Source: Pampus argenteus (taxonomy: Eukaryota; Chordata; Actinopteri; Scombriformes; Stromateidae). From it: 64,000 nt of DNA. Made by a program: the position numbers and the translations under genes. Below the pieces are notes generated by a model. It saw nothing but the letters and a program-made list of their open reading frames with translations, had not been told where the DNA came from and did no database searches. Shown one piece after another: positions 1 to 10,403 of the stretch; the stretch's first letter is position 1; each line of letters opens with the position of its first letter. The stretch is from NCBI GenBank assembly GCA_036937835.1, contig CM072877.1:12527001-12591000 (forward strand), in the 5' to 3' direction.

Positions 1-605
1 CCATCCTGTTATGGTGAGGGAGGTGGTCTTAAGTTCAGAAGGATGTGGATTTGAGAGGCATTTGATGGATATTGCATTGACCAGGAAATAGGAGGAGCCC
101 TGTGAGCCCTCTGTATGTCTGTACATCGCTGTAGGGCATTCAAAGTCTTTCACAAAATGAAGTGGGGAGGAAAAAAAACAAACAAAAAAACCCTTTCAAC
201 ACAATAATGCTGGATTTTAATCCACAGCCAGACATTTAAAATATACTTTAAAATAAAACTGTAAGATTTATCTTTAAATCGTTAGACAAGGATTGAACAA
301 CCAACCTTTTGATTAGTGGACAACAAAGTTACTCCACTACATCTAATATAAGATAAAAAGAACGTGAGCATGTGACAAATATTACAATGCAATACTAATA
401 CTACCACTGAAAAGCTGTTGGTTCAATCACACACATTTGAAGCCTTGAATAACAACCAAATGAGGTGCTGTAGTAAAAGTTTGAATTGTAGATCTTCGTC
501 TGTGTGTGTAAGGTTACTAAATTCTGAATTTATTTTTGTGATAATGTGAGCATCAACAAGATAGTATTTGTAGAATACTGAGCACACACTCATCCTGTGT
601 TTCAG

Positions 606-739
606 TAACAAGAAACTACGGACTCCTCCCAACTTTTTCATCATGAACCTGGCAGTCAGTGACTTCCTCATGGCAATTACACAGTCACCTATATTTTTTG
701 TTAACTCTCTTTACAAGGGCTGGATCTTTGGTGAAACAG
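606..739 (+). CDS. opn4x: opn4x exon: first intracellular loop and TM2
   Basis: Acceptor TTTCAG at 600-605 and donor gtattt at 740. Encodes loop 1 (KKLRTPPNFF) and TM2. It begins with one base that completes a codon from an exon outside the window and ends in phase 1. Confidence 0.93.
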
Positions 740-3513
740 GTATTTCTCTTTCATTCATTTCATCCTTTATGTATCTATTCATGGCAGTGTATAGATATAT
801 ATGTATAGATCTATGATATACAGTGCCCTTTCATGTTTATGGGCTATGTATTTATCATTCCTTATCACATGTAATTAGAAGGAGAAATTTATTGTTACTA
901 TGGTTTCTTCTTTCTTTCCTGCAGGCTGTAAGATGTATGCCTTCTGTGGAGCTTTATTTGGAATCACTTCTATGATAAACCTTCTAGCCATCTCTGTTGA
1001 TCGCTATATTGTCATCACCAAGCCTCTGCAAACCATACAATGGACCTCCAAGAAACGTACTTCTTTCATTATTGCCCTGGTCTGGCTGTACTCTCTAGCC
1101 TGGAGCCTTGCACCACTTTTGGGCTGGAGTAAGTAATATATTTTCTCACTTCCTGGCACCATCTATGCAATTATTTTATACTTTTAGAGCCAATACACTT
1201 CCTTATTATCTGTCTTTTTTCTCAAGGTTCATATATACCAGAGGGCCTGATGACCTCATGCACATGGGACTATGTGACATCTACTCCAGCCAATAAAAGT
1301 TACACTTTGATGTTATGCTGCTTTGTATTCTTCATCCCTCTGGCCATTATATCCTACTGTTATCTGCACATGTTTCTGGCAATCCGACATGCAAGCAGGT
1401 GAATGAATTAATATAGAATATGCATAACTTTAAACTCTTTGAAAATAGTTTAAACGCTGGCATTTACATGCTTACATGCTTAAAACATAATCATAGCATT
1501 GAAATGCAGTTATATTTCTTGTCTACTGAATTGAATTAATTATTTTGTTGTAGTTTATTTTCATCCATTTAACCTTTGCATAGGCTTATATTCTAACAAC
1601 AAAATTGCTTTGTTCCTTCTCTCTGTCCTAACAGAGATGTGGAAAAGTTGGGGTCTCAGGTGAGGAAGTCAACCCTGATCCAGCAGCAGTCCATCAAGAC
1701 TGAATGGAAGCTGGCCAAGATTGCCTTTGTGGTCATTATAGTGTTTGTGCTTTCCTGGTCGCCCTATGCATGTGTCACTCTCATCGCCTGGGCTGGGTAA
1801 ATATACAGTATGACAAGGGCTCTTTATGATACAATGATTTTTTTTTAAATAGCCTGACTGTGTTAGTTGTGTACAGCCTGCTTGGCAGATCCTGGAATAT
1901 AACACACAAGATACTTGCTTGCACTGTGTAATTCATTTCAGCCATGAACCATACACCATACTTCACCTCTTGTAGAATGTCATTATATATGGCATGGTAA
2001 AATATTATGCAATAGGGTCAAATTACAGTGTCAGTATCATCACAGGTGATGTACAGTTCTGCTCTATATAATCACTCTTCAGATATGGAAGCATCCTGAA
2101 TCCCTACTCCAAAGCTGTCCCAGCTGTTATAGCCAAGGCATCAGCCATCTACAACCCCTTTATTTATGCCATCATTCACTCTAAATACAGGTGAGTGCAG
2201 TCATCCAACTAATCAGTAACCTAAGCTTGAGAAAGATAGAGGTTTTGTTTGAGTAATCACTATTTCTCGACAGGGATACACTAGCTGAAAAGGTCCCCTG
2301 TCTACACTTCTTAGCTCCGGCTCCCAGGAGGAACTGCATATCAGTGTCACACAGTGAGTCCTCCTTTAGGGACTCAATACTGAGCAGACGGTCATCCAAA
2401 ACAAAGTTTCACAGAGTGTCCTCCATGTCTACGACTGACACAGTGAGTTTGGCTTCTACATTAAGCTTCAATGAATGGAGCATGGTGCTGCAGACACCTT
2501 AATAAAAACAGAAATGGACAATGTCTATCTGATAGATTTAAAACTTGAGTCTGCATAGTAGTGACAGAGTTGCTTTTTGGAGATTCAAGTCACTTGAAAT
2601 CTTCATGTTATGCAATGTGGATTTTTAATTGCTGTCTTTGCATAGGAACTGTACAAATGCTCAACATTAACTTAACAGAGGTTCAAATGTGGAATTAATA
2701 TATATACACTGTGTGCACAGTTATTAGAAAAGTTATTGGTATTGGTATTTATATATCTTACCACAAATGAATATTTACTGCTGGGTTTGCTAAATGTGTC
2801 CTTACACATATAGCTTATATATATATATTTTTTTTTAAATAAAAGCAGTCTCAATGATTTTAAATCAGATCTACTAATAATCAGCAATTACTAATATTAT
2901 TTTCTACTAATGCTACAATTACAAGGCAAATAATACCGTAATTATATGTTATGATACTGAGTTACTGAGTAAATTCTTACCTCAGTATACATATATGTAT
3001 GCATATATTATGTCCACTGAAGCAGGTTTGGAGTGATGTGGAGCTGGACCCAATCGACCAGAGCCATTGTCTGGGGTCCAGTTATTCCCTTGGTGCTCTG
3101 AGGGAGAAAGACAACAAATCACTGGTTAAGCAGACTAAAGAGAAGAGCAGTCAAAGCCAGGAACAGGTAAGGTAGGTTCTCATCATTATTTTATCATTAT
3201 TTTTATTCTATTTTTTTATATTCAAATCACATCAGCACAATAATATAAATATAGATTTTTAATTTAAATTTCATCCTAGACTCCCATCACAGAGCAAGGC
3301 TCACTGAAGAGATGTGGCTACAACCTTTCACCCGAGTCTGTCAACATGTTAATGCCTGTGGCCTGGGGGAGGAGAAAAGAGGAGAATCCTGAAAGCTGGA
3401 ACAAAGAGATGAAACAGGAAGATGAGCGAGAGAAGGAAGGTTTATGTGAACAGCGGGAAGCACAGCAGATACGGAAGGAGGACGATGATAAGAAGTCACC
3501 AGTCCTCATCTAG
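606..3513 (+). CDS. opn4x: Melanopsin, non-mammalian x-type (opn4x), 5'-partial
   Basis: Retinal-binding, Gq-coupled photoreceptor of the plasma membrane. Eight exons (606-739, 925-1128, 1227-1398, 1635-1796, 2083-2190, 2274-2442, 3026-3166, 3280-3513) join with matching phases and give 440 residues to a TAG stop at 3511. Visible: TM2 (NLAVSDFLMA), TM3 with DRY, TM4, the extracellular loop-2 Cys (TSCTWDY), TM5, TM6, TM7 with the chromophore Lys (codon 2135-2137) and NPFIY, then a long charged cytoplasmic tail. TM1 and the N-terminus are missing because they lie left of the window; the first base here completes a split codon. The tail (TTDTVWSDVELDP) and the pdlim5 neighbour point to the opn4x rather than the mammalian-type opn4m lineage. 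Which fish duplicate (xa or xb) cannot be decided here. Family identification is firm. Confidence 0.95.
925..1128 (+). CDS. opn4x: opn4x exon: TM3 and TM4
   Basis: Acceptor CCTGCAG, donor gtaagt at 1129. Encodes the TM3 Cys (CKMYAFCG), the DRY motif (SVDRYIVI) and TM4 ending APLLGW. The open frame starting at 900 reads in from the intron and is not the exon start. Confidence 0.95.
1227..1398 (+). CDS. opn4x: opn4x exon: extracellular loop 2 and TM5
   Basis: Acceptor CTCAAG at 1226 is a weaker AAG type but is the only one that keeps phase. Encodes the loop-2 disulphide Cys in TSCTWDY, a potential N-glycosylation site (NKS) and TM5. Donor gtgaat at 1399. Confidence 0.93.
1635..1796 (+). CDS. 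opn4x: opn4x exon: intracellular loop 3 and TM6
   Basis: Acceptor TAACAG at 1634, donor gtaaat at 1797. Encodes the loop that in melanopsins couples to Gq (QQQSIKTEWKLAK) and TM6 with the SWSPYA segment. Confidence 0.95.
2083..2190 (+). CDS. opn4x: opn4x exon: TM7 with retinal-binding lysine
   Basis: Acceptor CTTCAG, donor gtgagt at 2191. Carries the Schiff-base Lys (codon 2135-2137, in IAKASAIYNP) and the NPxxY motif (NPFIY). Confidence 0.96.
2274..2442 (+). CDS. opn4x: opn4x exon: proximal C-terminal tail
   Basis: Acceptor CGACAG at 2273; donor gtgagt at 2443. Ser-rich tail (RRSSKTKFHRVSSMSTTDT) that would be a kinase target by analogy with melanopsins. Ends in phase 0. The frame stays open past the donor to TAA at 2500, so a retained-intron form is possible (see the poly(A) entry at 2443). 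Confidence 0.92.
2443..2506 (+). other. opn4x: Alternative 3' end of opn4x: read-through tail plus AATAAA
   Basis: If the donor at 2443 is not used, 19 more codons (start VSLASTLSFN) follow before TAA at 2500-2502. AATAAA at 2501-2506 overlaps this stop. That would give a melanopsin with a shortened tail. Melanopsins are known to have long and short tail isoforms; use of this one is inferred. Confidence 0.4.
3026..3166 (+). CDS. opn4x: opn4x exon: mid C-terminal tail
   Basis: Acceptor AAGCAG, donor gtaagg at 3167; 141 bp, phase 0 at both ends. Encodes VWSDVELDPIDQSHCLGSSY followed by a Lys/Glu-rich segment. This block is characteristic of x-type melanopsin tails. Confidence 0.93.
3280..3513 (+). 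CDS. opn4x: opn4x last coding exon
   Basis: Acceptor TCCTAG at 3279, stop TAG 3511-3513. Encodes a very charged Glu/Lys/Arg-rich end (EDEREKEGLCEQREAQ) with no recognised domain. The frame and phase follow the previous exon exactly. Confidence 0.9.
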   Translation, partial: TPITEQGSLKRCGYNLSPESVNMLMPVAWGRRKEENPESWNKEMKQEDEREKEGLCEQREAQQIRKEDDDKKSPVLI

Positions 3514-4830
3514 CCAGTCTCTTTGGACAACAGTGTATGTGTGCACTCCCATGCCACTGTCAGACCCAAGTCATAGACCCTGATGGTCATCATGAGGGAA
3601 AAACAAGGCACACACAGGGAAGACAAGACAGAACTGCTGCTTGAGTTACAGCCTCTAAACTGTTCTACTCAGCTCTTTAAATCAGTGCAATGATTTCTCT
3701 CCCTGACACCAGGAACCTACATGTTGAAAATGTTTATGTGACTATGTGCTACTGTGATACAGCAGAGTAAAGAAGTTTGTTTTTATATCCAAGAATATTG
3801 AAGTGAACATTTTTTGCAGCTGTTAAAACTTTTACATCTCTCCTCTGCTGGTTTGCTGTTAACATGCAGTAAAAACATAACTTTTTACAAGTCGTCAGTA
3901 CTATCGACACTTTCACAGTGAAACAAAGAAAACTTACATATGGATTTAAAAGAGTTTTATTTATAAAAAGCAACAATTCAACTGTATACCAAGAACAAAT
4001 AATTATAAGATTTAAAATCAATTGCTGTAAAGAGACCAAGAAAGTAAAGAGACTCATTTTGAAATGTTTTTGTGAGGGAGCCTACTTTATACGTTTATTT
4101 ACTTTATGACTAAGAATAGCTTTTAGCTTTGCCCATTTAAATGAGCAATGAAAAACAGTTTATTTCTCTGTGAATGCTATGTCGATAATGCACTATTAGC
4201 ATATTTATTGCATCTATGACGCATTCATGAGTCATTCTAAATGTGTACTGTATGTATGACACTGTATAACAGCGGTTTTGTTTTGTAAGTTGCTGACATT
4301 GTGTGCTATATCATGAGTTGAGGCACTAATTAAGTTAAATTAATTAAGCTACCAAGACTTTCATTGGAAGTGGTGTTTTACATTTTTAATATGAAGCCTT
4401 TTGCCAACCAAAGTGTGAGAAATTGTCAAACTTAACAAGTCATAAAGACACTCAAAACTGGTGTATCATACACTTTCATGTGTTATTATACATTCTGATA
4501 TCGAAACTATAAATTATAATGTTCTACAAATGAATGTTTCATGTTCTTAGGGTCAGTACTGGAGCAGCATCCCTTTTCCTATTTGTTGCGTTTGTATTTG
4601 TTGCCCTTGGTGCTATAATTCTTAACTAAAATCTTGTTAACCACATAACATATTTTAAGGCATTAATAATCTTATTTTTCAACTTCATATAAATGTGTCT
4701 TCATAACTTACTGACGGTATGAAACCAAGACTGTTTCTTTTTTAATACGATGTTGTCATTGTGTTATAAAACATTATATATTATATTAACCGATATCAAC
4801 AACTTACACATAATAAACTTTGACATAAAA
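3514..4830 (+). other. opn4x: Probable opn4x 3' UTR
   Basis: AT-rich sequence without coding signs downstream of the stop. The first canonical AATAAA I find is at 4812-4817, so the main 3' UTR could be about 1.3 kb; the true cleavage site is not known. Confidence 0.4.
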
Positions 4831-5825
4831 GGTGTTATGCATTATAGTACCTGTATTATGGACGTGGCCTTTCAGATAGCTTTCTGCAAATTATTTATCA
4901 TTTGTGAAACACTGCAGAACAAATGTGTTGTTTATATTTTAGTTTTTTTTACATAAAACTCTTCTCATGATACAGATAGAGATAATTATTTTATTTTTAA
5001 CTGATCAAATTTATTTATTATTTGGATTTTTTGCATACACTGGGGTATAGCGAATAGAGAAAAAGATTAGCAAAACAGGACACTTCAGTTACAACATGTC
5101 CTTTGAATTTTTGAGTTTTTGAATTTTAATCCCAGGTTTTCCTGAGTGGGTTGCTTATTCAGTTATGTAAAGATGATCTAAAGGTATGCGCCACAGCCTT
5201 ACATAAAGGACGAGTACACTTCAGTGGTTCAATAGTGTTGCGCAGGGGTTTTTTACTGCTAGGCTTCCCATCTGTAAATAGCCATATATTGACATGGCAC
5301 ACATGTAGCTGAAAGAAAACTCATCTGACCTATACAGCAGAATACAACATCTAATAACATCTAGCTTTACTGACTTTGAACAGATAATGGTAATCTATAG
5401 AATAGGTCATGCATTTTAGCATATCACATAAATGTATTTTAATTAAATGAAATACCACAGTACAAAAAGTATACAATGCACACCAAAGAGTGGAAATAGC
5501 TTTCAATGTTATTTATTTTAAAAAAAAGTATGATTAAAACAATTTTACAAAATAATATCCATTCATATAAAGTTAGACACTAGAAGCAGAAAACATTGTT
5601 TTAACAGTGACGAAGCTTGAAATGTCTTGTTTGAAATGTAAATGTTTAACAAATACAGTGCTAATTAAACACACACCTCAAGTATAAACATTATGCTTCA
5701 CTTATACTTTACAAACTAAGGGATCATGGGTATTTTCCTATCAAATGCTATATGTACGCAGTGTTTCATTTTAACTTTGTGTACTGAATATGTTTGGGGT
5801 GTAGACATAACAAGATATTTATAAA

Positions 5826-5970
5826 AGGAAATTTCCTTGGGCTTTGGGAAATGAGATCAACATTTTTCACAATTTTATGACATTTTATGGACCAAACAAC
5901 TAAATCAATTAATTAAGAAAATAACTGACAGATTAATCGATATTGAAAATAATTGTTAGTTGCAGTCCTA
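5826..5970 (-). mobile_element. Partial copy of a small teleost TIR element
   Basis: The reverse complement starts TAGGACTGCAACTAACAATT and continues through an ATCGATTAATCTG core. This is the terminal repeat type seen again, complete, at 47708-47985. Only one end is clear, so this is a truncated or diverged copy. Non-coding. Confidence 0.6.
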
Positions 5971-7109
5971 AATATGATTTAAGGTATGAACCTACCCACT
6001 TGAGGAGGACAGTGGGATTAACAATAACCATACCTTTCCACCCAGTAAAACCAATATCATATTATGGACTGTGAAGCATGAAGTTCCTCTGATGACCACT
6101 AGAGAGCAGACAGACACTACACTACTAAAATCTATGTAACCACTAAAACCTTTAATTCTAAAAAAAACAACAAAATATCCTATGTCAATGTCAAAGTACA
6201 TTTGTTACAATTGTTTGTTTATTAGTAAACACTTAATGAATAACTGATGTCTGCTGTTGGTTTAGAAAGTGACTACAACAGTAGGATGGCATGATGTGAC
6301 TTGTCTGTCCTGTAAACGGGAGGGATTTAGTAGAAAGAATGACATCATTGTCAACTGACGCAACAAGCTTATGCCCTGTCACAGATTTAAATATTTCTTT
6401 CATAACGTCATGCAAATATCTCCCTTATACATTCCTAAAACCACATTTTACTCCATAATTCAATGACATAACTTTCCTCAAAAATACCAATGAGAACATC
6501 TTTTTAACTTTTTAATGTAAACCTAAATCCAATCCAGAGCAGAAATCATACGGTATTAAATGTAATATCTCAAAAAGTCTTTTTATGATCAAATATAGAG
6601 CTTTTGATAGGTGCCAAGCATTGACTGTTTCCAGCTTCTTTATTGTGAAGATTTGCTGCTTTTATTTTATCATAAATGGTAGTGAGTTGAATAACTTTGG
6701 GTTTTAGGGTGTTGATCAGATGAACCTTGAAGACTTTACTTTGAGCATTACAATATTGTGAAGAGAAAATAAATTGTTGGTGGCAGCTTTTATCAAATAT
6801 AAAGACAAGAGACTGGACAGGACAGGAAGCACAAGTATGTGAATCTGAAGGGTTCAATAGAGATAATTGTGAAAAGGGCCAATTTAGGAGCTTTAATGTG
6901 TAGTTATTTTTTAACACATTCAGTTGTTAAATTGTAAATCACAACTTTTCAAGGGTAGTATGGTTTGTTAGGATTTCTCCTTGATGCTTTAAAAAGGTAT
7001 GAAGGCAGTCCTGTTCCCAATATGAAAGGATGGCATGTAAATGTAAGTATTATGGTCTGCATAAAAGCATTTAGGGTACACACCTCATCCTGCTGTTCAA
7101 AAGTTCTTA

Positions 7110-7224
7110 CTTCCGGTTGCCGTGTTTGCCAACAATGGCCTCGACGTTGGAAACAGTTAGGAAACTTTATTTATATATTTATTTAGTTCAAGCTGTATCT
7201 TTGATGAAAACGTCAAACAAGTAG
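7110..7224 (+). promoter_or_regulatory. ETS-site promoter-like patch with 29-codon ORF
   Basis: ACTTCCGGTTGCC (ETS/GABP type) near 7109 lies just upstream of an ATG at 7135. The small frame starts MASTLETVRK and ends at TAG 7222-7224. It lies about 0.6 kb upstream of the pdlim5 first exon, in CpG-bearing sequence unlike its surroundings. It could be an extra promoter or 5' exon, or chance. Confidence 0.25.
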
Positions 7225-7618
7225 GTGGTAATGTTTTAAAACATCTAGCTGTTGACAGACTGAATGCAAGCTAACGTTACACTTCAGTGTTTAAGTATAA
7301 AAATATAGAAACAGCGAGGCACAGTTTAGGGGTTGTTTGACTAGTTAAAAATTACCTGCAGGGTCTACAGTCAAAAAAAAAGAAAAAAAGAAGACATTTG
7401 ATTAACTTTTTACATTGTGGCCGAGTTAATAACGTTAGCCTGTTTGTTTCAGGGGAGCTAGTTTACATGTTGAGCGTACCGTTAGCCTTCAAACTGCTAA
7501 CCAGGCGCCGTTAGCTAGCTAAATGATACTTCAGTTTGTCGCTCTGTCACTCACCTGCAGTGTAAAGCAAGCCCATGCCTGTTGCTGTGTATCCTTCTAT
7601 TAGTGAGTAATCCCACCC

Positions 7619-7619
7619 A

Positions 7620-7696
<77 letters not shown>
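7619..7696 (+). repeat. (CA)n microsatellite beside pdlim5 promoter
   Basis: About 39 uninterrupted CA units directly upstream of the predicted pdlim5 first exon. The length is likely to vary between individuals and could affect promoter output. Confidence 0.98.
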
Positions 7697-7698
<2 letters not shown>

Positions 7699-7699
7699 G

Positions 7700-7848
7700 C
7701 TGTACGCCCTCCTACCGGCAGCCAGACGGGGCTGGCTTAAATGCGGAAGTCTCAGTTCCGCTCAGCCCAGTTCACTTCGAAACTGAGAACCGACGGTCTA
7801 AAGTGACGCTCCTCTCTCTGAACACCAGACCCGGCTTCACAAGGCAAG
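7700..7848 (+). promoter_or_regulatory. pdlim5: pdlim5 promoter and non-coding first exon
   Basis: GC-richer patch between the (CA)n tract and a clean splice donor (AAGGCAAG/gtacgt, donor at 7849). A CTTAAAT box lies near 7737. No ATG-started frame of note reaches the donor, so this is a 5' UTR exon; translation starts in the exon at 12729. The exact start site is not visible. Confidence 0.6.
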
Positions 7849-10265
7849 GTACGTACTGTTACTGTACACAGCATCTGACAAAAAAAAAAAAAAAGCTTGA
7901 AATAATGATACAGGGAAAGTTTCTGCTGGCGTTGCCGTGATTATTTTACTACTTTATGTGCCTGTTACAAATGTGCAATTTATGAACTTTAGCACAACGA
8001 AATATGAAGGTATATCCTGTAACTTGTTCTGTTTGTGACTTTGTTAAAAACACAGTTTATTTATTTTTTGGCTGATTTGCTTCTTGAACAGTCAGAAAAA
8101 TAAAAAGACACGAGTTTTTTTTACACCCACTTATAAGCAACCAAAGATTTCAGTTTCCGTGAGAAAAGTGAGCAGTCTGTATTATACGCTACTGTAAACA
8201 GTGAAGTGAGGAAGACCTGGGAAATTATTAGCCTAAGTCTACTATGTCCCATGACTACAGCTGAAGATAAAACCTGTAAGTCAGAGTTAATGATCCGTAC
8301 TTATACACTCTGATATATCTCACTTTGTTATCATAAGTAAGCAGTTGAATTATTGGATTTTTAACACACATGTGTATGTTGAAATATGTTGAAAGTAAAA
8401 ATTTGTCATGTGTTACATAACAGAAGGCTTAACTGTTGCTTCAGACTACACATGTGTAATCAGCCTGTGTATAAAAACCCCATGAGACACTGGAGAAGAC
8501 AAGGCTATTAAAGGATGCATTTTACTGGGAAACAGTTGTTTTTTAGGTTATTGATGGTGCAGTCCTTAGTTTTGTATTTATAAAAAAATATAATTTGTTT
8601 AGCTATTGACAAATAATATATGATGAATGTAATGCCCATCTAATTTGTTTTTAAAGACAGCAAACCGATGAGGTACAAATTAATATGAAAAATGTATTGC
8701 ACTCTATGAGTCAACATGTCCTGCAATGATGTCACCGGGCAGCATTGTCTCCTCAAGCCTTGTAAATGAGCACGAGGTCTGAAAATCTGAAAAGGCAAAC
8801 CATGCATGCTATGCTCACCAAAGCTCTGACACTATTTTATTTTATTTTTATTTTATTTTTCCATGAATTTCATGACTTGACCCAGCTGTAGGTTGGACAC
8901 ATGCAGCAGAAAGTGCACGGAGGTCATGGTTTTGAATGACACTTGTATTCAACTCTGTTGACCCGTGTTTGATTCCTAATTCAGGAAGCTACTGTGGGTG
9001 GAGGTTTAATTTTTAGAGGGTGTTTTTCTTATTCAACTTCCGCAATAAAAAAAATAAAAAAATAAATTAAAGCATAAAAAAAATCTGCATAACTGAACCA
9101 TTGGGATGTTACTTTTTAAGACTGTACTAGTTTGACTAATGATTTTTAGTTTTAACTTATTTTGACACGTCTACAGATTTGCGTCGCCAGGTAGGAGAAA
9201 ACAGAAAAGTATCAGACTATCTGGATAATCTACCTACTAATTAGATCAAACAAGTTACAATAACATATGCTACATGAAGATATGAATGTGTGAGGCAGTA
9301 GATAAACTGATCTGCAGATCCCATTAAAGTGCTGTGCTGAAAGGATTGCGTTTTAATCTGTTTTTGGTGTGAAAGTGCTGAAATATTAAGTACAACAAAA
9401 ATGCCATTATGACAGGAACTTGAAAGATAAGGCCGAAGTGGAAAATAACCAGAATTATGCTTGGACTAGCTTACTGAAACATTAATGTGGGTGTTACTGA
9501 TAAAATGCACGTGCCGAGTTTAACTGTCTTCATCTGTTTGGGATCACTAAGGTGTGTCTGCTCATGTCTATGCATGAGATCATAAGGGATTGTAAAACAA
9601 GCAGTGACACGATAAGATCATAATGTTTGTTCTCGTATCTCTATATCAGTAAAGACTGCTATATATACTATACCTTCATTCACTGAGATGTCCCAGTTGG
9701 CTATGAAATCTAATACTGAAGGAATCTGCTGTGAATGACTGACATAGCTGTAACAGAGAAAGTCAGTGCTGTGTATTCCTTGAGGGATTTTTTTTTTTTT
9801 TAAACAATGGGAGCATGTCCTCAAGCTATGACTTTTGGATCAAAGGTCTTTTGATAAAACTTATCGATCTTTATAATTTGTGTTTCAGTTCAGAGGTGTG
9901 GGATTAAATGAAGTGGTTAAACAGAGTAGCAACAATGTATTCTTATTTTGAGATTAGGACATCACCAGTTTTCACATGACAGTTCATTATACAAGGATGT
10001 TTCTGAAATAATGTCGCAGTTTGATGAGTCAAAGTCAAATGGATTGAATTTCTTGGTAACAATATTTGGACACCATATTGAGTTATGCCTTGTAATATTC
10101 CCTAAAATAATCTTCCTGACCCTAGTTCACCTTGAAGAGGAAGACAGATGTTTTTAGTTGGTTGCTGCCTTATTATAGTCTTGCATATTCTGTGTGTGTG
10201 CGTGCATGTATTTGTGTGAAAGTGTGCAATAAAAGTAGATCAGCTACAGGCTCTGTGTTTTCCAG

Positions 10266-10403
10266 GTGTTCACCTCCTCCCCCTATCACTTTCACACAAG
10301 ATTTTATTTCTCCATCCCCAACTGCCCACACTCTTCTGTGGCTCCTCTGCTGGCTTCTTTTAAAGTGCCCGCCCTGTACCCTTCCAAGCATGAATATGAG
10401 ACT
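10266..10403 (+). other. pdlim5: Candidate alternative 5' exon of pdlim5
   Basis: Flanked by acceptor TTTCCAG and consensus donor gtaagt at 10404, 138 bp, open in one frame (VFTSSPYHFHTRF...) with phase 0 ends. It lies upstream of the start codon, so if used it would be 5' UTR or a second first-exon variant. No family match. Confidence 0.25.

Larger units (their letters stand above)
4831..7600. other. Intergenic region between opn4x and pdlim5
   Basis: AT-rich, no supported exon. It holds one small DNA-element copy (5826-5970) and an ETS-site-like promoter-like patch near 7110-7140. The 115-codon minus-strand frame at 6570-6917 shows no recognisable family or splice context. Confidence 0.6.

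Noticed and set aside
1..15. Possible end of the preceding opn4x exon (ATG followed by gtgagg)
   Set aside because: The residues do not match TM1 and the junction would not give the expected loop-1 sequence before KKLRTPP.
6570..6917. 115-codon minus-strand frame
   Set aside because: No recognisable motif, no splice sites or poly(A) context; AT-rich intergenic sequence.
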